DNA of 64,000 bases from Clostridium disporicum (GTDB taxonomy: Bacteria; Bacillota; Clostridia; Clostridiales; Clostridiaceae), in the NCBI RefSeq assembly GCF_001405015.1, contig NZ_CYZX01000021.1, positions 1 through 64,000 of the forward strand, given 5' to 3'. Both the position numbers and the translations under genes were made by a program. This document shows, piece after piece, positions 35,303 through 44,040 of this stretch (position 1 is the stretch's first letter; every line of letters starts with the position of its first letter). The notes beneath the pieces were generated by a model, which saw nothing but the letters and a program-made list of their open reading frames with translations, did not search any database and was not told the origin of the DNA.

Positions 35303-36067
35303 ATGCATAAATTTTTTACGGCAAAAGAATTAATAAATGAAAATGTAGGAAAAATAATAGGTGATGATGTTAAGCATATAATGAAGGTGTTAAGATTAAC
35401 ATCAGGTGAGGAAGTAGTTTTAAATAATTGTGAAGGCACAGAATATTTAGCTACAATAAATAGTGTTAATAAGCAAGAAGTAACATTAAATATAATTAAA
35501 ACTATAGAAGGAAGTAATGAAAGTGATATAAAGATAACTCTTTATCAAGGACTTCCTAAAAGTCAAAAGATGGATCTTATAGTTCAAAAGGGTACTGAAC
35601 TTGGAGTTTACGAGTTTAAGCCAGTAATAACTTCAAGAGTTGATGTAAAACTAAAAGGTGAATTTAAGAAGTTAGATAGATTAAATAGAATATCTCTTGA
35701 AGCAGCGAAGCAAAGCAAAAGAAGTATTGTTCCTAAGGTTTTAGAACCAATGGATTTTAATGATGTTTTAGAAGAGATAGATACATTAGATTTAATGTTA
35801 GTACCTTATGAAAATGCAGAAGGGTTTGGTATAAAGACTCTAATAAACAATTTAAGAAAAGATAATATAAATTTAAGAGATATAAAAACTGTAGGAATAT
35901 TAGTTGGTCCTGAAGGCGGATTTGAAGAGGAAGAAATTGTTAAACTAAAAGATAAAGGTGCTCATATAATAACTTTAGGTAAGAGAATTTTAAGAACAGA
36001 GACAGCTGGATTTGTAGCAGCATCTTTAATTCAATATGAGCTTAGTGATTTAGGAGGAGTAATTTAA
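35303..36067 (+). CDS. rsmE: 16S rRNA (uracil(1498)-N3)-methyltransferase
   Basis: A 254-residue SPOUT-fold methyltransferase acting on m3U1498 of 16S rRNA. The N-terminal PUA-like domain is followed by the knotted domain with VGPEGGFEEEE and TLGKRILRTETA. ATG 35303 is chosen after AAAGGTG; an in-frame GTG at 35294 is part of that site. The stop codon overlaps the mtaB start by one base, so the two are translationally coupled. Confidence 0.94.
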   Translation: MHKFFTAKELINENVGKIIGDDVKHIMKVLRLTSGEEVVLNNCEGTEYLATINSVNKQEVTLNIIKTIEGSNESDIKITLYQGLPKSQKMDLIVQKGTELGVYEFKPVITSRVDVKLKGEFKKLDRLNRISLEAAKQSKRSIVPKVLEPMDFNDVLEEIDTLDLMLVPYENAEGFGIKTLINNLRKDNINLRDIKTVGILVGPEGGFEEEEIVKLKDKGAHIITLGKRILRTETAGFVAASLIQYELSDLGGVI

Positions 36068-37371
36068 TGAAAGTTGCGTTTGCTACATTAGGTTGCAGAG
36101 TTAATCAATATGAATCAGAAGCAATGGCAGAAAAGTTTATAAGAGAAGGTTATGAAGTGGTAGACTTTGATCAGTTTTCTGATGTTTATGTAATAAATAC
36201 TTGTACTGTAACCAACATGGGAGATAAAAAATCAAGACAGATAATAAGTAGAGCAAGAAGAACTAATCCAGAAGCAATAATAGCAGCAGTTGGATGTTAT
36301 TCACAAATGTCACCAAAAGAAGTTTCTGAAATCCCAGGAGTGGATGTAGTTTTAGGAACTAGAAATAAAGGTGATGTAGTTTACTATGTAAACAAAGCTA
36401 AAGATGAAGGGAAATCTCAGGTACACGTGCAAGGGGTCCTTCAAAACAAAGTTTTCGAAGATTTAAAAATAGAAGATTATCAAGATAAAACTAGAGCATT
36501 TTTAAAGATACAAGATGGATGTAATAGATTTTGTACATATTGCACCATCCCATATGCAAGAGGTTCAGTATGTTCAAAAGATCCAAACAAGGTACTTTCT
36601 GAAGTAAGGGAGCTTGCTAAAAATGGATTCAAAGAAGTTATACTTTCTGGAATACATACAGCATCTTACGGATTAGATTTAGAAGGTAATGTAAATTTAA
36701 TTTCAATAATTGAAGAAATTGAAAAAATTGATGGGATAGAAAGAATTAGAATAGGCTCGATAGAACCTGCATTCTTCACTCCAGAAGTTATAGAAAAAAT
36801 AAAAAGCTTTAAGAAGCTTTGCTCTCACTTCCATCTTTCTCTTCAAAGTGGTTGTGATGCTACATTGAAAAGAATGAATAGAAGATATACTGCAAAAGAA
36901 TATGAGGATTCAGTAAATCTTTTAAGAGAAACACTTCCAGATGTGTCAATTTCAACAGATGTAATAGTTGGTTTCCCAGGAGAGACAGAAGAAGAGTTCA
37001 ATGAAACTTACGAATTCTTAAAGAGAATAAAGCTTACAAAAACTCATATCTTTAAGTATAGCCCAAGAAAAGGAACTAAGGCTGCTGATATGCCAAACCA
37101 AATTGATGGGAAAGTTAAAGATGAGAGAAGTAAAAAACTTATAGAGTTAAATGACATAAATGAAAAAGCTTTTACTGAGAAGTTTATAGATAGAGAAATG
37201 GATGTTTTATTTGAACAGCAAGTAAAAGGAAAAGAAGATGTATATGAAGGGTATACAAGAAATTATATAAAAGTTGAAGTTCATTGCATGGCAGCTAATA
37301 TTACTGGTAGAATAGTAGATGTTAAGCTAGAAAAAGCAGAAAAAGATTATGCAATAGCAGAAATGGTTTAA
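36067..37371 (+). CDS. mtaB: tRNA t6A37 methylthiotransferase MtaB
   Basis: A 434-residue radical SAM methylthiotransferase that converts t6A37 to ms2t6A37. The N-terminal UPF0004 domain (FATLGCRVNQYESE, INTCTVTN, VGCYSQ) supplies three cysteines for one cluster. The radical SAM motif CNRFCTYCTIPYARG supplies the second, and a TRAM domain ends the protein. TAGGAGGAG precedes the ATG, which overlaps rsmE. Confidence 0.95.
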   Translation: MKVAFATLGCRVNQYESEAMAEKFIREGYEVVDFDQFSDVYVINTCTVTNMGDKKSRQIISRARRTNPEAIIAAVGCYSQMSPKEVSEIPGVDVVLGTRNKGDVVYYVNKAKDEGKSQVHVQGVLQNKVFEDLKIEDYQDKTRAFLKIQDGCNRFCTYCTIPYARGSVCSKDPNKVLSEVRELAKNGFKEVILSGIHTASYGLDLEGNVNLISIIEEIEKIDGIERIRIGSIEPAFFTPEVIEKIKSFKKLCSHFHLSLQSGCDATLKRMNRRYTAKEYEDSVNLLRETLPDVSISTDVIVGFPGETEEEFNETYEFLKRIKLTKTHIFKYSPRKGTKAADMPNQIDGKVKDERSKKLIELNDINEKAFTEKFIDREMDVLFEQQVKGKEDVYEGYTRNYIKVEVHCMAANITGRIVDVKLEKAEKDYAIAEMV

Positions 37372-37537
37372 GATAGTGACAAGTGATAGGTTTACAAGAA
37401 AGCTTACAAAGTTAGGTTAAAATAAAAATACGTTAATTATTATTTAGAAGATTTCTTTAATAGATTTTAATAAATTTCATATTTTTTATGTATAACTTAT
37501 CATTTGTTATTTATAACTAATAAAAGGAGGTGAATTT

Positions 37538-37882
37538 ATGGAGGATTGTATTTTTTGTAAAATAATAAAAGGTGAAATTTCATCTAAGAAAATATATGAA
37601 GATGATAAGGTTTTAGCTTTTTATGATATAAGTCCAGAAGCACCAGTTCATTTTTTAGTAATTCCGAAGGAGCATATAGTAAGTGCAAATGAAATAAATG
37701 AAAAAAATTGTGAAATTGTTGCACATATTTTCCTTGTAATTAATAAAATAACAAGAGAGCTTGGAATTGATAAGAGTGGCTATAGAATAGTAAATAACTG
37801 TGGTGAAGATGGAGGTCAAACAGTAGGACATATGCATTTCCATATTCTTGCTGGAAGAGGATTGCAATGGCCACCAGGCTAG
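37538..37882 (+). CDS. HIT family hydrolase (HinT-like)
   Basis: A 114-residue nucleotide hydrolase of the HinT branch. The N-terminal zinc site CIFCKI and the histidine triad HMHFHILAG (near residues 98-106) are present. Likely acts on adenosine phosphoramidates. AAAGGAGGTGA precedes the ATG. The gap from mtaB (37372-37537) shows no clear feature. rpsU follows with its own promoter. Confidence 0.94.
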   Translation: MEDCIFCKIIKGEISSKKIYEDDKVLAFYDISPEAPVHFLVIPKEHIVSANEINEKNCEIVAHIFLVINKITRELGIDKSGYRIVNNCGEDGGQTVGHMHFHILAGRGLQWPPG

Positions 37883-37897
37883 AAAAGTTATTTATTA

Positions 37898-37927
37898 TTG
37901 ACAGTTTAAGTCTAAATATTATATAAT
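37898..37927 (+). promoter_or_regulatory. Promoter of rpsU
   Basis: TTGACA (37898-37903) - 18 bp - TATAAT (37922-37927). The leader carries a bulged hairpin, CCGTAGCT with AGCTAGCGG, whose 3' arm touches the ribosome binding site and could be a regulatory leader. Confidence 0.8.
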
Positions 37928-37996
37928 ATAGCGTGTGTTATTAAGCCCGTAGCTGAGTTAAAAATTAATTTGAGCTAGCGGAGGGAGGGATAATAG

Positions 37997-38173
37997 ATGT
38001 CAGAAATTAAAGTTGGAGAAAATGAAACACTAGAAAGTGCTTTAAAAAGATTTAAGAGAAAGTGCGCTAGAGCTGGAGTTCTTTCAGAAGTAAGAAAGAG
38101 AGAACACTACGAAAAGCCAAGCGTAAAGAGAAAGAAAAAATCTGAAGCTGCAAGAAAGAGAAAGTTTAAGTAG
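37997..38173 (+). CDS. rpsU: 30S ribosomal protein S21
   Basis: A 58-residue, strongly basic small-subunit protein with the typical SEIKVGENETLESALKRFKR start and an Arg/Lys-rich tail. GGAGGGAGG precedes the ATG. In most Clostridium genomes yqeY follows; here a gene-free stretch follows instead. Confidence 0.97.
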   Translation: MSEIKVGENETLESALKRFKRKCARAGVLSEVRKREHYEKPSVKRKKKSEAARKRKFK

Positions 38174-38373
38174 TATTCATTTGTAATGTTATTAATTAGA
38201 TAATAACTATATGAATTAAATAACTATATCAAGAATATAGTTGTGAAAAATCTGCTATGTTATTAATGAAATGAAAATAGTAATACCAGGTTGTTTTTTA
38301 TAGATTTCTAGGTTTTAGCAAAAATAAAAGGTATTTATTGAATTTAATTTGATAACTGAATTATAAAAGATTT

Positions 38374-38608
38374 ATAATATTTAAATCTTTATAAGTTACC
38401 TTCCTCAGCAATTAAATAAATAGAATTTATAAATTGTATAAACACAGCTACAGATAAAGGGATAATCACATTAAAAATATAGGTTAACTTATTTTATCAG
38501 TTATGCCAATTATTTTAATGCAAAGTAGATTTGAAGACTTATAAGTTAGAAATTATAACTATTAAGATAATGAAAAAGAACTCAATGTAAATTGAGTTCT
38601 TTTTTTAT
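38374..38608 (+). ncRNA. Candidate small RNA ahead of yqfC
   Basis: A possible promoter at 38338-38367 and a strong terminator bracket about 235 nt. Inside, ATAAGTTACCT (38391-38401) can pair with AGGTTAACTTAT (38481-38492) apart from one bulged base. No known RNA class was recognised. This rests on layout only. Confidence 0.25.
38573..38608 (+). terminator. Strong orphan terminator before yqfC
   Basis: Perfect 14-bp stem (38573-38586 and 38591-38604) with loop GTAA, followed by a T run. Confidence 0.85.
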
Positions 38609-38676
38609 TATTTTGTGATTTTATTCCTTACTTTATCATAAAGTACATTGAGAGACTTTAATTAGGAGGAAATAAA

Positions 38677-38955
38677 ATGGGGGAAAAGTTAAATAAAAAA
38701 AGAACTATACTAATTGAAAAGTTAGATCTTCCAAAAGATGTTGTATTAGATGTACCCAAGATAATAGTTATAGGTAAAGAAGAAGTTACTATAGAAAATC
38801 ATAAAGGTATATTAACTTTTAATGAAGATGAGATAAGGGTAAATAGTAAGTTAGGGCCAATATCTATAAAAGGAGAAGGTTTTGAAATATTATATATAGC
38901 AACATCAACAATAACTATTAGTGGAAAGTTTGCTTCAATATCTTATGAGGAGTGA
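38677..38955 (+). CDS. yqfC: Sporulation protein YqfC
   Basis: A 92-residue protein of the YqfC/YabP family, made in the mother cell during sporulation. It shows the repetitive beta-strand pattern of the family (PKIIVIGKEEVTIENHKGILTFNEDEIRVN in two parts). Role is unknown, though it works with YqfD. TAGGAGG precedes the ATG. Its stop lies inside the yqfD ribosome binding site. Confidence 0.9.
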   Translation: MGEKLNKKRTILIEKLDLPKDVVLDVPKIIVIGKEEVTIENHKGILTFNEDEIRVNSKLGPISIKGEGFEILYIATSTITISGKFASISYEE

Positions 38956-38960
38956 TTAGT

Positions 38961-40100
38961 ATGGGGATGAATAATATTAGAGCAGGGAGAATAACGGTAG
39001 AGATAAAACTTCTAAATCCGGATAGGATTTTGAACATATTTTGGAATAGAAATATAAACATATATAAAATAAATAAGAAAAATATTTCTACTATAAGATT
39101 AGATATAGATTATATTAATTATGAAGAAGTTTGTGAAGTTATACAAACTCTTGGTGGCAAAATTAGTATAGTAAAAAGAAGGGGATTCATATTTTGGCTT
39201 AGAAATATGAGGGGTAAAATTTCTTTAGTGGTTGGGTTGATGTTATTTTTAGTGGTAATATTTTTATTATCTAATTATGTTTGGGCAATAGATATAAATG
39301 TACAAGAAAACATATCACCATTTGAAATAAGACAGCAACTAAAAGAAATAGGGATAAAGCCAGGAATGGCCAAAAGTGATATAGTTGTTGAAGATATAGA
39401 AAAGAAGTTGGAAAATGCCAATAGTGAGATACTTTGGCTTAGAGTAAGAGTAGAGGGATCTACTTTGAATGTAACCATAGAAGAAAAAATAAATCCTCCT
39501 ACAGAATGGAATGGGCAATATGGAAATCTAGTTGCTACTGAGGATGGAGAAGTAGTTAAGGTATATACCTATGCTGGAAGATCAGCAGTTAAACAGGAAC
39601 AAATGGTTAAAAAGGGAGATGTATTAATAGAAGGCATAGATGGTAAAGAAGGGCAAGAATATATTATTGCACCTAGGGGGATTGTTATAGCTAATACTTT
39701 TTATGAAAAAACAATGCAGTTAAAATTAACTGGCACAAAGCTTGAAAGAAGTGGAGAAAGAGAAACAGAATATTACATTAGTATATTTGGAAAAAAAATA
39801 TATTTAAAGAAGGCTATAAAAGACTTTAAAGAGTATGATAGAATAGAAAAGAGTGGAAAAATATTTAATGAAGTGGTATATTATGAGAGAATAGAAAAAA
39901 AAGTAGATATTACTGAAGAAGAAGCCGAAAAAATAGCTATAGAAAGTTTAGAAGAATCATTGAAAAAAGACCTTACTAGAGATTCTAAAGTAGTAGATAA
40001 GATTGTAAAGAAGCAACTAGATAGTGATGGGAATTTAACTATAAAAGTAGTTTTTGTAGTAGAAAAAAATATAGTGAACGATATTCCTGTACAATATTAA
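38961..40100 (+). CDS. yqfD: Sporulation protein YqfD
   Basis: A 379-residue protein with one membrane helix near residues 90-110 (LVVGLMLFLVVIFLLSNYVWAI) and a large external domain; sigma-E-dependent in Bacillus. ATG 38961 follows GAGGAGTG by 8 nt; the GTG at 38952 is inside that site. pgpH follows directly, whereas many relatives have phoH between. Confidence 0.9.
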   Translation: MGMNNIRAGRITVEIKLLNPDRILNIFWNRNINIYKINKKNISTIRLDIDYINYEEVCEVIQTLGGKISIVKRRGFIFWLRNMRGKISLVVGLMLFLVVIFLLSNYVWAIDINVQENISPFEIRQQLKEIGIKPGMAKSDIVVEDIEKKLENANSEILWLRVRVEGSTLNVTIEEKINPPTEWNGQYGNLVATEDGEVVKVYTYAGRSAVKQEQMVKKGDVLIEGIDGKEGQEYIIAPRGIVIANTFYEKTMQLKLTGTKLERSGERETEYYISIFGKKIYLKKAIKDFKEYDRIEKSGKIFNEVVYYERIEKKVDITEEEAEKIAIESLEESLKKDLTRDSKVVDKIVKKQLDSDGNLTIKVVFVVEKNIVNDIPVQY

Positions 40101-40127
40101 CATATAATGGGATGAGAAGGTGAGCAC

Positions 40128-42197
40128 ATGAAAAAGTTGGATGAAAAAGGTTTTGGAGATTCTAAGGAAAAATGGCGTAGAAGTTTTTTGTTTACTATGG
40201 TTTTTATAATAACTTATTTTATAATGCTTACAGCTGTTGCTCCAAATAAATATGATTTGAAGGCTGGAGATATAGCGGAAGTAGATATAAAAGCACCGAG
40301 AGACATAATTAATCAAGAGGCGACTAAAGCTAAAGAAAATGAGATAATAGAAGGTGTTGAGAAGGTATATTCATTAAAAGGTGAAGTAAAAATTGAAGCG
40401 AGTAAAAATGTAACAACATTTTTTACTAAATTAATAAATTTAAAAAGTAGTGAAGCATCTGAAAAAGAAAAGATAGAAACTTTGAAAAAATTAGATAGTT
40501 TTACGTTAACTGATAATAATTATAAGACATTATTATCGATAACTAATGAAAAAGCTACAGAGATGCAATGGATATTATTGAGTGCTTTAGAAAAGGTTTA
40601 TGAAAATAATATTAAAGATGAAAATGATGAAGATATAGAGGCAAAAACTATTGATGATGCTAAAAATATTGCTAATGATATAATAGATGTATCAGAGTTA
40701 GATGAAAACTTGAAGAATATATTAAAAGACATGGCGTATTCTCAAATAAAACCTAACTGGGTATTCGATAAAGATAAAACTGATGAAAAAATTACTGAAG
40801 CTCTAAAATTAGCACCAAAAGAGTATATCAAAAAAAATCAAATAGTTGTAAAAGAGGGAGAGCCAATAACTCAATCTCAAATTGAAATATTAACAGAGCT
40901 TGGTATTTTAGGCGATGGAGTAGATAAAGGATACTTATTCATTTATATAGTTTTAGCTGTACTCGTATTATTAACATTAGAACTTCAATATCTATATATG
41001 AAGAAGGAAAGATTAAGCCTTTTATTAAATACTAAAGTAGTATTTATGATTGTTATTTTAAATATAGTATCTATAATTATGGCGAGGTCATTAAATTTTG
41101 TTTCACCTTTTGTAATTCCAATAGGATGTACTGCTTTAATTATGACTTTATTATTAGATTATAAGCTATCAGTTGTATTAAATACATTGAACTTAGTTTT
41201 CATAGCAATTATTACAGGTTTTAATCCACAAGTGATTATTTTAGGGATAGTTAATATAATAGTTGCTTGCACATCGATAAAAAAGGTAAATGGTAGAAAT
41301 GAAGTTTTGCAAGCGACTTTATATATGGTTATAGCTTCTGCAATAGTTACATTAGCTACAGGGTTATTAGTATCAAATAATTTTAAGATGATTGTGTCTG
41401 AAGTTACTTTTTCTATTTTAGGTGCATTATTATCGGGTATATTTGCCATAGGCTTTACACCTTTTCTAGAGAGTGCTTTTAAGATAGTCACTAATATGAA
41501 ATTGCTTGAGTTATCAAATCCAAATAGTCCATTATTAAAAAGGTTGTTAATGGAAGCTCCAGGGACTTATAATCATAGCTTAATGGTTGCAAATTTAGCT
41601 GAAGTAGCAGCAGAGGCTGTTGATGCAAATCCTATCTTAGCGAGAATTGGATCGTATTATCATGATATTGGTAAGCTTAAGAGGCCTATATTCTTTGGAG
41701 AAAATCTTATGGGAAGAGAAAATCCGCATAATAGAATAAAGCCAACTTTGAGTACTCAAATTATCATTTCTCATGCTAAAGACGGATTGGAATTAGCAAA
41801 AGAGTATAAATTACCAGAAGTTATTCAAGATATAATTATACAGCATCATGGTACAACGCTAGTTAAGTATTTTTATTATACTTTAAAGAATTCCTCTGAT
41901 AATCCTGATGAAATAAAAGAAGAAGACTTTAGATATAGTGGACCAATTCCATCAACTAAAGAAGCAGCAATAATAATGTTAGCTGATAGTGTTGAGGCTG
42001 CTGTTAGATCGATTCCTATGCCTACTAAAGAGAAAATTGAGGAAATGGTCAATAATATCTTTAAAGATAAATTACAATCAGATCAATTAATAGATTCTGA
42101 TTTAACTTTAAGAGATATAGAAAATATAAAGAAATGTTTCTTGAAAGTTTTAATTGGTGTTTATCATCAAAGGGTAGAATATCCAAAAGAAAAATAA
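40128..42197 (+). CDS. pgpH: PgpH-type cyclic-di-AMP phosphodiesterase (YqfF)
   Basis: A 689-residue membrane enzyme. An N-terminal helix, an extracytoplasmic 7TMR-HDED domain (to about residue 265), seven membrane helices (about 270-460) and a cytoplasmic HD domain with YYHDIGKLKRP and IIQHHGT. Relatives hydrolyse c-di-AMP. GAAGGTGAG precedes the ATG. Part of the conserved yqfC-recO cluster. Confidence 0.93.
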   Translation: MKKLDEKGFGDSKEKWRRSFLFTMVFIITYFIMLTAVAPNKYDLKAGDIAEVDIKAPRDIINQEATKAKENEIIEGVEKVYSLKGEVKIEASKNVTTFFTKLINLKSSEASEKEKIETLKKLDSFTLTDNNYKTLLSITNEKATEMQWILLSALEKVYENNIKDENDEDIEAKTIDDAKNIANDIIDVSELDENLKNILKDMAYSQIKPNWVFDKDKTDEKITEALKLAPKEYIKKNQIVVKEGEPITQSQIEILTELGILGDGVDKGYLFIYIVLAVLVLLTLELQYLYMKKERLSLLLNTKVVFMIVILNIVSIIMARSLNFVSPFVIPIGCTALIMTLLLDYKLSVVLNTLNLVFIAIITGFNPQVIILGIVNIIVACTSIKKVNGRNEVLQATLYMVIASAIVTLATGLLVSNNFKMIVSEVTFSILGALLSGIFAIGFTPFLESAFKIVTNMKLLELSNPNSPLLKRLLMEAPGTYNHSLMVANLAEVAAEAVDANPILARIGSYYHDIGKLKRPIFFGENLMGRENPHNRIKPTLSTQIIISHAKDGLELAKEYKLPEVIQDIIIQHHGTTLVKYFYYTLKNSSDNPDEIKEEDFRYSGPIPSTKEAAIIMLADSVEAAVRSIPMPTKEKIEEMVNNIFKDKLQSDQLIDSDLTLRDIENIKKCFLKVLIGVYHQRVEYPKEK

Positions 42198-42207
42198 TAA
42201 TATATTC

Positions 42208-42232
42208 GGGGAGGTTTTTACCTTCCCATTTT
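42208..42232 (+). terminator. Terminator after pgpH
   Basis: 8-bp stem GGGGAGGT/ACCTTCCC (42208-42215 and 42220-42227), one G-U pair, followed by ATTTTA. Read-through into ybeY is likely. Confidence 0.5.
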
Positions 42233-42265
42233 ATTAAAATAAATTTTGAATTAAAGGAGAAAAAT

Positions 42266-42766
42266 ATGTTATATACAGATAATAGACAAAATCAAATAGA
42301 GGTTACAGAAGAATTTATAAGGGAACTAGAAGAGGTTTGTATTTATGCTTTAGAAAAAGAGGAGGTAAAACAAAAGTGTCAAATCTCATTATTATTTGTG
42401 AACAACGAAGAGATTAGAGAAATTAACAAAGAAACTAGAAATATAGATAAAGCTACAGATGTATTATCTTTTCCTATGCTAGATTATCCAAAAGGCAAAT
42501 TTTTTAAGGACGTATATAAAGATAAGAAGTTTGATGTTATGTATATGGATGGAGATGAGTTAGTTTTAGGTGATATGGTATTGTCGTTAGAGAGAGCTAT
42601 GGAACAAAGTATAGAATATAATCACTCATTTAAAAGAGAAGTATGCTATTTAGTTGTACACTCTATATTACATCTACTTGGTTATGATCATATGGAAGAA
42701 GATGAAAAGAAGATAATGAGAACTAGAGAAGAGGAAATATTAAATGGGTTAGATATAAAGAGATAA
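42266..42766 (+). CDS. ybeY: Endoribonuclease YbeY (rRNA maturation)
   Basis: A 166-residue metal-dependent RNase involved in 16S rRNA 3' processing. The zinc motif HSILHLLGYDH is present near the C-terminus, with ATDVLSFPM upstream. ATG 42266 follows AAAGGAG; a longer in-frame opening from 42134 overlaps pgpH and is not used. Followed after 17 nt by the dgkA fusion. Confidence 0.95.
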   Translation: MLYTDNRQNQIEVTEEFIRELEEVCIYALEKEEVKQKCQISLLFVNNEEIREINKETRNIDKATDVLSFPMLDYPKGKFFKDVYKDKKFDVMYMDGDELVLGDMVLSLERAMEQSIEYNHSFKREVCYLVVHSILHLLGYDHMEEDEKKIMRTREEEILNGLDIKR

Positions 42767-42783
42767 TTAAAAGGGTGAGAATT

Positions 42784-43485
42784 ATGGGAGTGAGAAAGTT
42801 GTTGGAGAGTTTTAATCATGCTATAAATGGTATAATTTATGCTATAAGAACTCAAAGAAATATGAAGATACACACTATTGGAGCGGTTATAGTTTTATTA
42901 GCATGTTTTTTTGTTGATTTATCAAAAGTGGAATTTTTAATTTTAGCTTTAACTATAACAAGTGTATTTGTGGCTGAGATGATAAATACAGCTATTGAAG
43001 CAGCTATAGATTTAAATACTAATTATTATCATCCATTAGCAAAAGTTGCGAAAAACACTGCAGCAGGGGCAGTGTTGATAACTGCTATAAATGCAGTCTT
43101 AGTTGGATATATTATATTTTGGGATAAATTCGAAGAAATATCTTATGGAGTTATTCATAAAATGAAAAATTCAGAACCATATATGATATTTATTGCTCTT
43201 GTAATAGTTAGTTTAGCAACTGTTATAATAAAAGCTATATATGGAGAAGGAACTCCTTTAAAGGGAGGAATGCCAAGTGGGCATAGTGCTTTAGCATTTT
43301 CTTTATCAACTGCTATTTCATTAATTACAGAAGAACCAATATGTATAATATTAGCTTACTTAATGGCTTTTATAACAGCTCAAAGTAGAGTTGACTCAGA
43401 AGTGCATACAGTTTTTGAGGTTATTGTAGGAGCACTTTTGGGTGTTTTATTAACGCTTTTTATATTCACTATATTTAAACTATAA
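42784..43485 (+). CDS. DagK-type lipid kinase fused to a PAP2 phosphatase domain
   Basis: A 233-residue membrane protein. Residues 1-125 are a prokaryotic diacylglycerol/undecaprenol kinase (ALTITSVFVAEMINTAIEAAIDL). The C-terminal half is a PAP2 lipid phosphatase-like domain with MPSGHSALA and SRVDSEVHTVFEV. The PAP2 catalytic histidines are present, but the first motif (K...RP) is degenerate. Kinase and phosphatase of undecaprenol-type lipids in one chain fits lipid-carrier recycling. ATG 42784 follows AAGGGTGA. In the position of dgkA in the cluster. Confidence 0.9.
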   Translation: MGVRKLLESFNHAINGIIYAIRTQRNMKIHTIGAVIVLLACFFVDLSKVEFLILALTITSVFVAEMINTAIEAAIDLNTNYYHPLAKVAKNTAAGAVLITAINAVLVGYIIFWDKFEEISYGVIHKMKNSEPYMIFIALVIVSLATVIIKAIYGEGTPLKGGMPSGHSALAFSLSTAISLITEEPICIILAYLMAFITAQSRVDSEVHTVFEVIVGALLGVLLTLFIFTIFKL

Positions 43486-43574
43486 GTGAGTCTCTAAATC
43501 TTTGATTTAGACATAATAGTTTGTTCATTAATTCAGTTATGGAAATAAAAAATATTTAAAAAAATTTATGATAT

Positions 43575-43605
43575 TTGAAGACAATAAATTTAAATGTGAT
43601 ATACT
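43575..43605 (+). promoter_or_regulatory. Possible extended -10 promoter before cdd
   Basis: TTGAAG (43575-43580) and TATACT (43600-43605) are 19 bp apart, with TGA directly before the -10 element. It would drive cdd-era-recO. Confidence 0.45.
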
Positions 43606-43628
43606 ATTTAAGAATGGAGGCTGAAAAT

Positions 43629-44030
43629 ATGGATTACAAAGAAATAGTTAAAAAAGCATTAGAAGCAAGAGAAAAAGCATATTGCCCATATTCAAATTTT
43701 AAAGTTGGAGCAGCAGTTTTATTTGAAGATGGAAATATATATACAGGATGTAATATAGAGAATGCATCTTTTGGTGGAACTAATTGCGCAGAAAGAACTG
43801 CAATTTTTAAAGGTGTGTATGAAGGAAATAGAGAAATAAAGGCTATAGCTGTAGTTGGAGATACAAACGCTTATACATATCCATGTGGTATATGTAGACA
43901 GGTAATTGCTGAGTTTGTAGTAGATACATCTATACCTGTTATAATAATAAAAAATGAAAATGATTATTTAGTAAAAACATTTGATGAAATATTACCAGGA
44001 ATCTTTTCAAAGAAAGATTTAAATGGTTAG
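43629..44030 (+). CDS. cdd: Cytidine deaminase
   Basis: A 133-residue zinc enzyme converting cytidine and deoxycytidine to uridines in pyrimidine salvage. The active-site motifs CAERTAIF and PCGICRQ give the three zinc cysteines and the catalytic glutamate. ATG 43629 is chosen after ATGGAGG; the longer in-frame opening runs through the promoter. Its stop overlaps the era ribosome binding site. Confidence 0.95.
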   Translation: MDYKEIVKKALEAREKAYCPYSNFKVGAAVLFEDGNIYTGCNIENASFGGTNCAERTAIFKGVYEGNREIKAIAVVGDTNAYTYPCGICRQVIAEFVVDTSIPVIIIKNENDYLVKTFDEILPGIFSKKDLNG

Positions 44031-44040
44031 GAGGAAATTA

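Larger units (their letters stand above)
38174..38676. other. Gene-free stretch after rpsU
   Basis: About 500 bases without a plausible gene on either strand. It holds a small hairpin AACTATAT/ATATAGTT (38221-38228 and 38234-38241), a possible promoter TTGAAT (38338-38343) with TATAAA (38362-38367), and a strong terminator at 38573-38608. The terminator has no gene directly in front of it, so it either ends a long rpsU 3' region or a small RNA. Confidence 0.5.

Noticed and set aside
41159..41491. 110-codon minus-strand frame inside pgpH
   Set aside because: It lies inside the conserved membrane region of pgpH, with no start signals.
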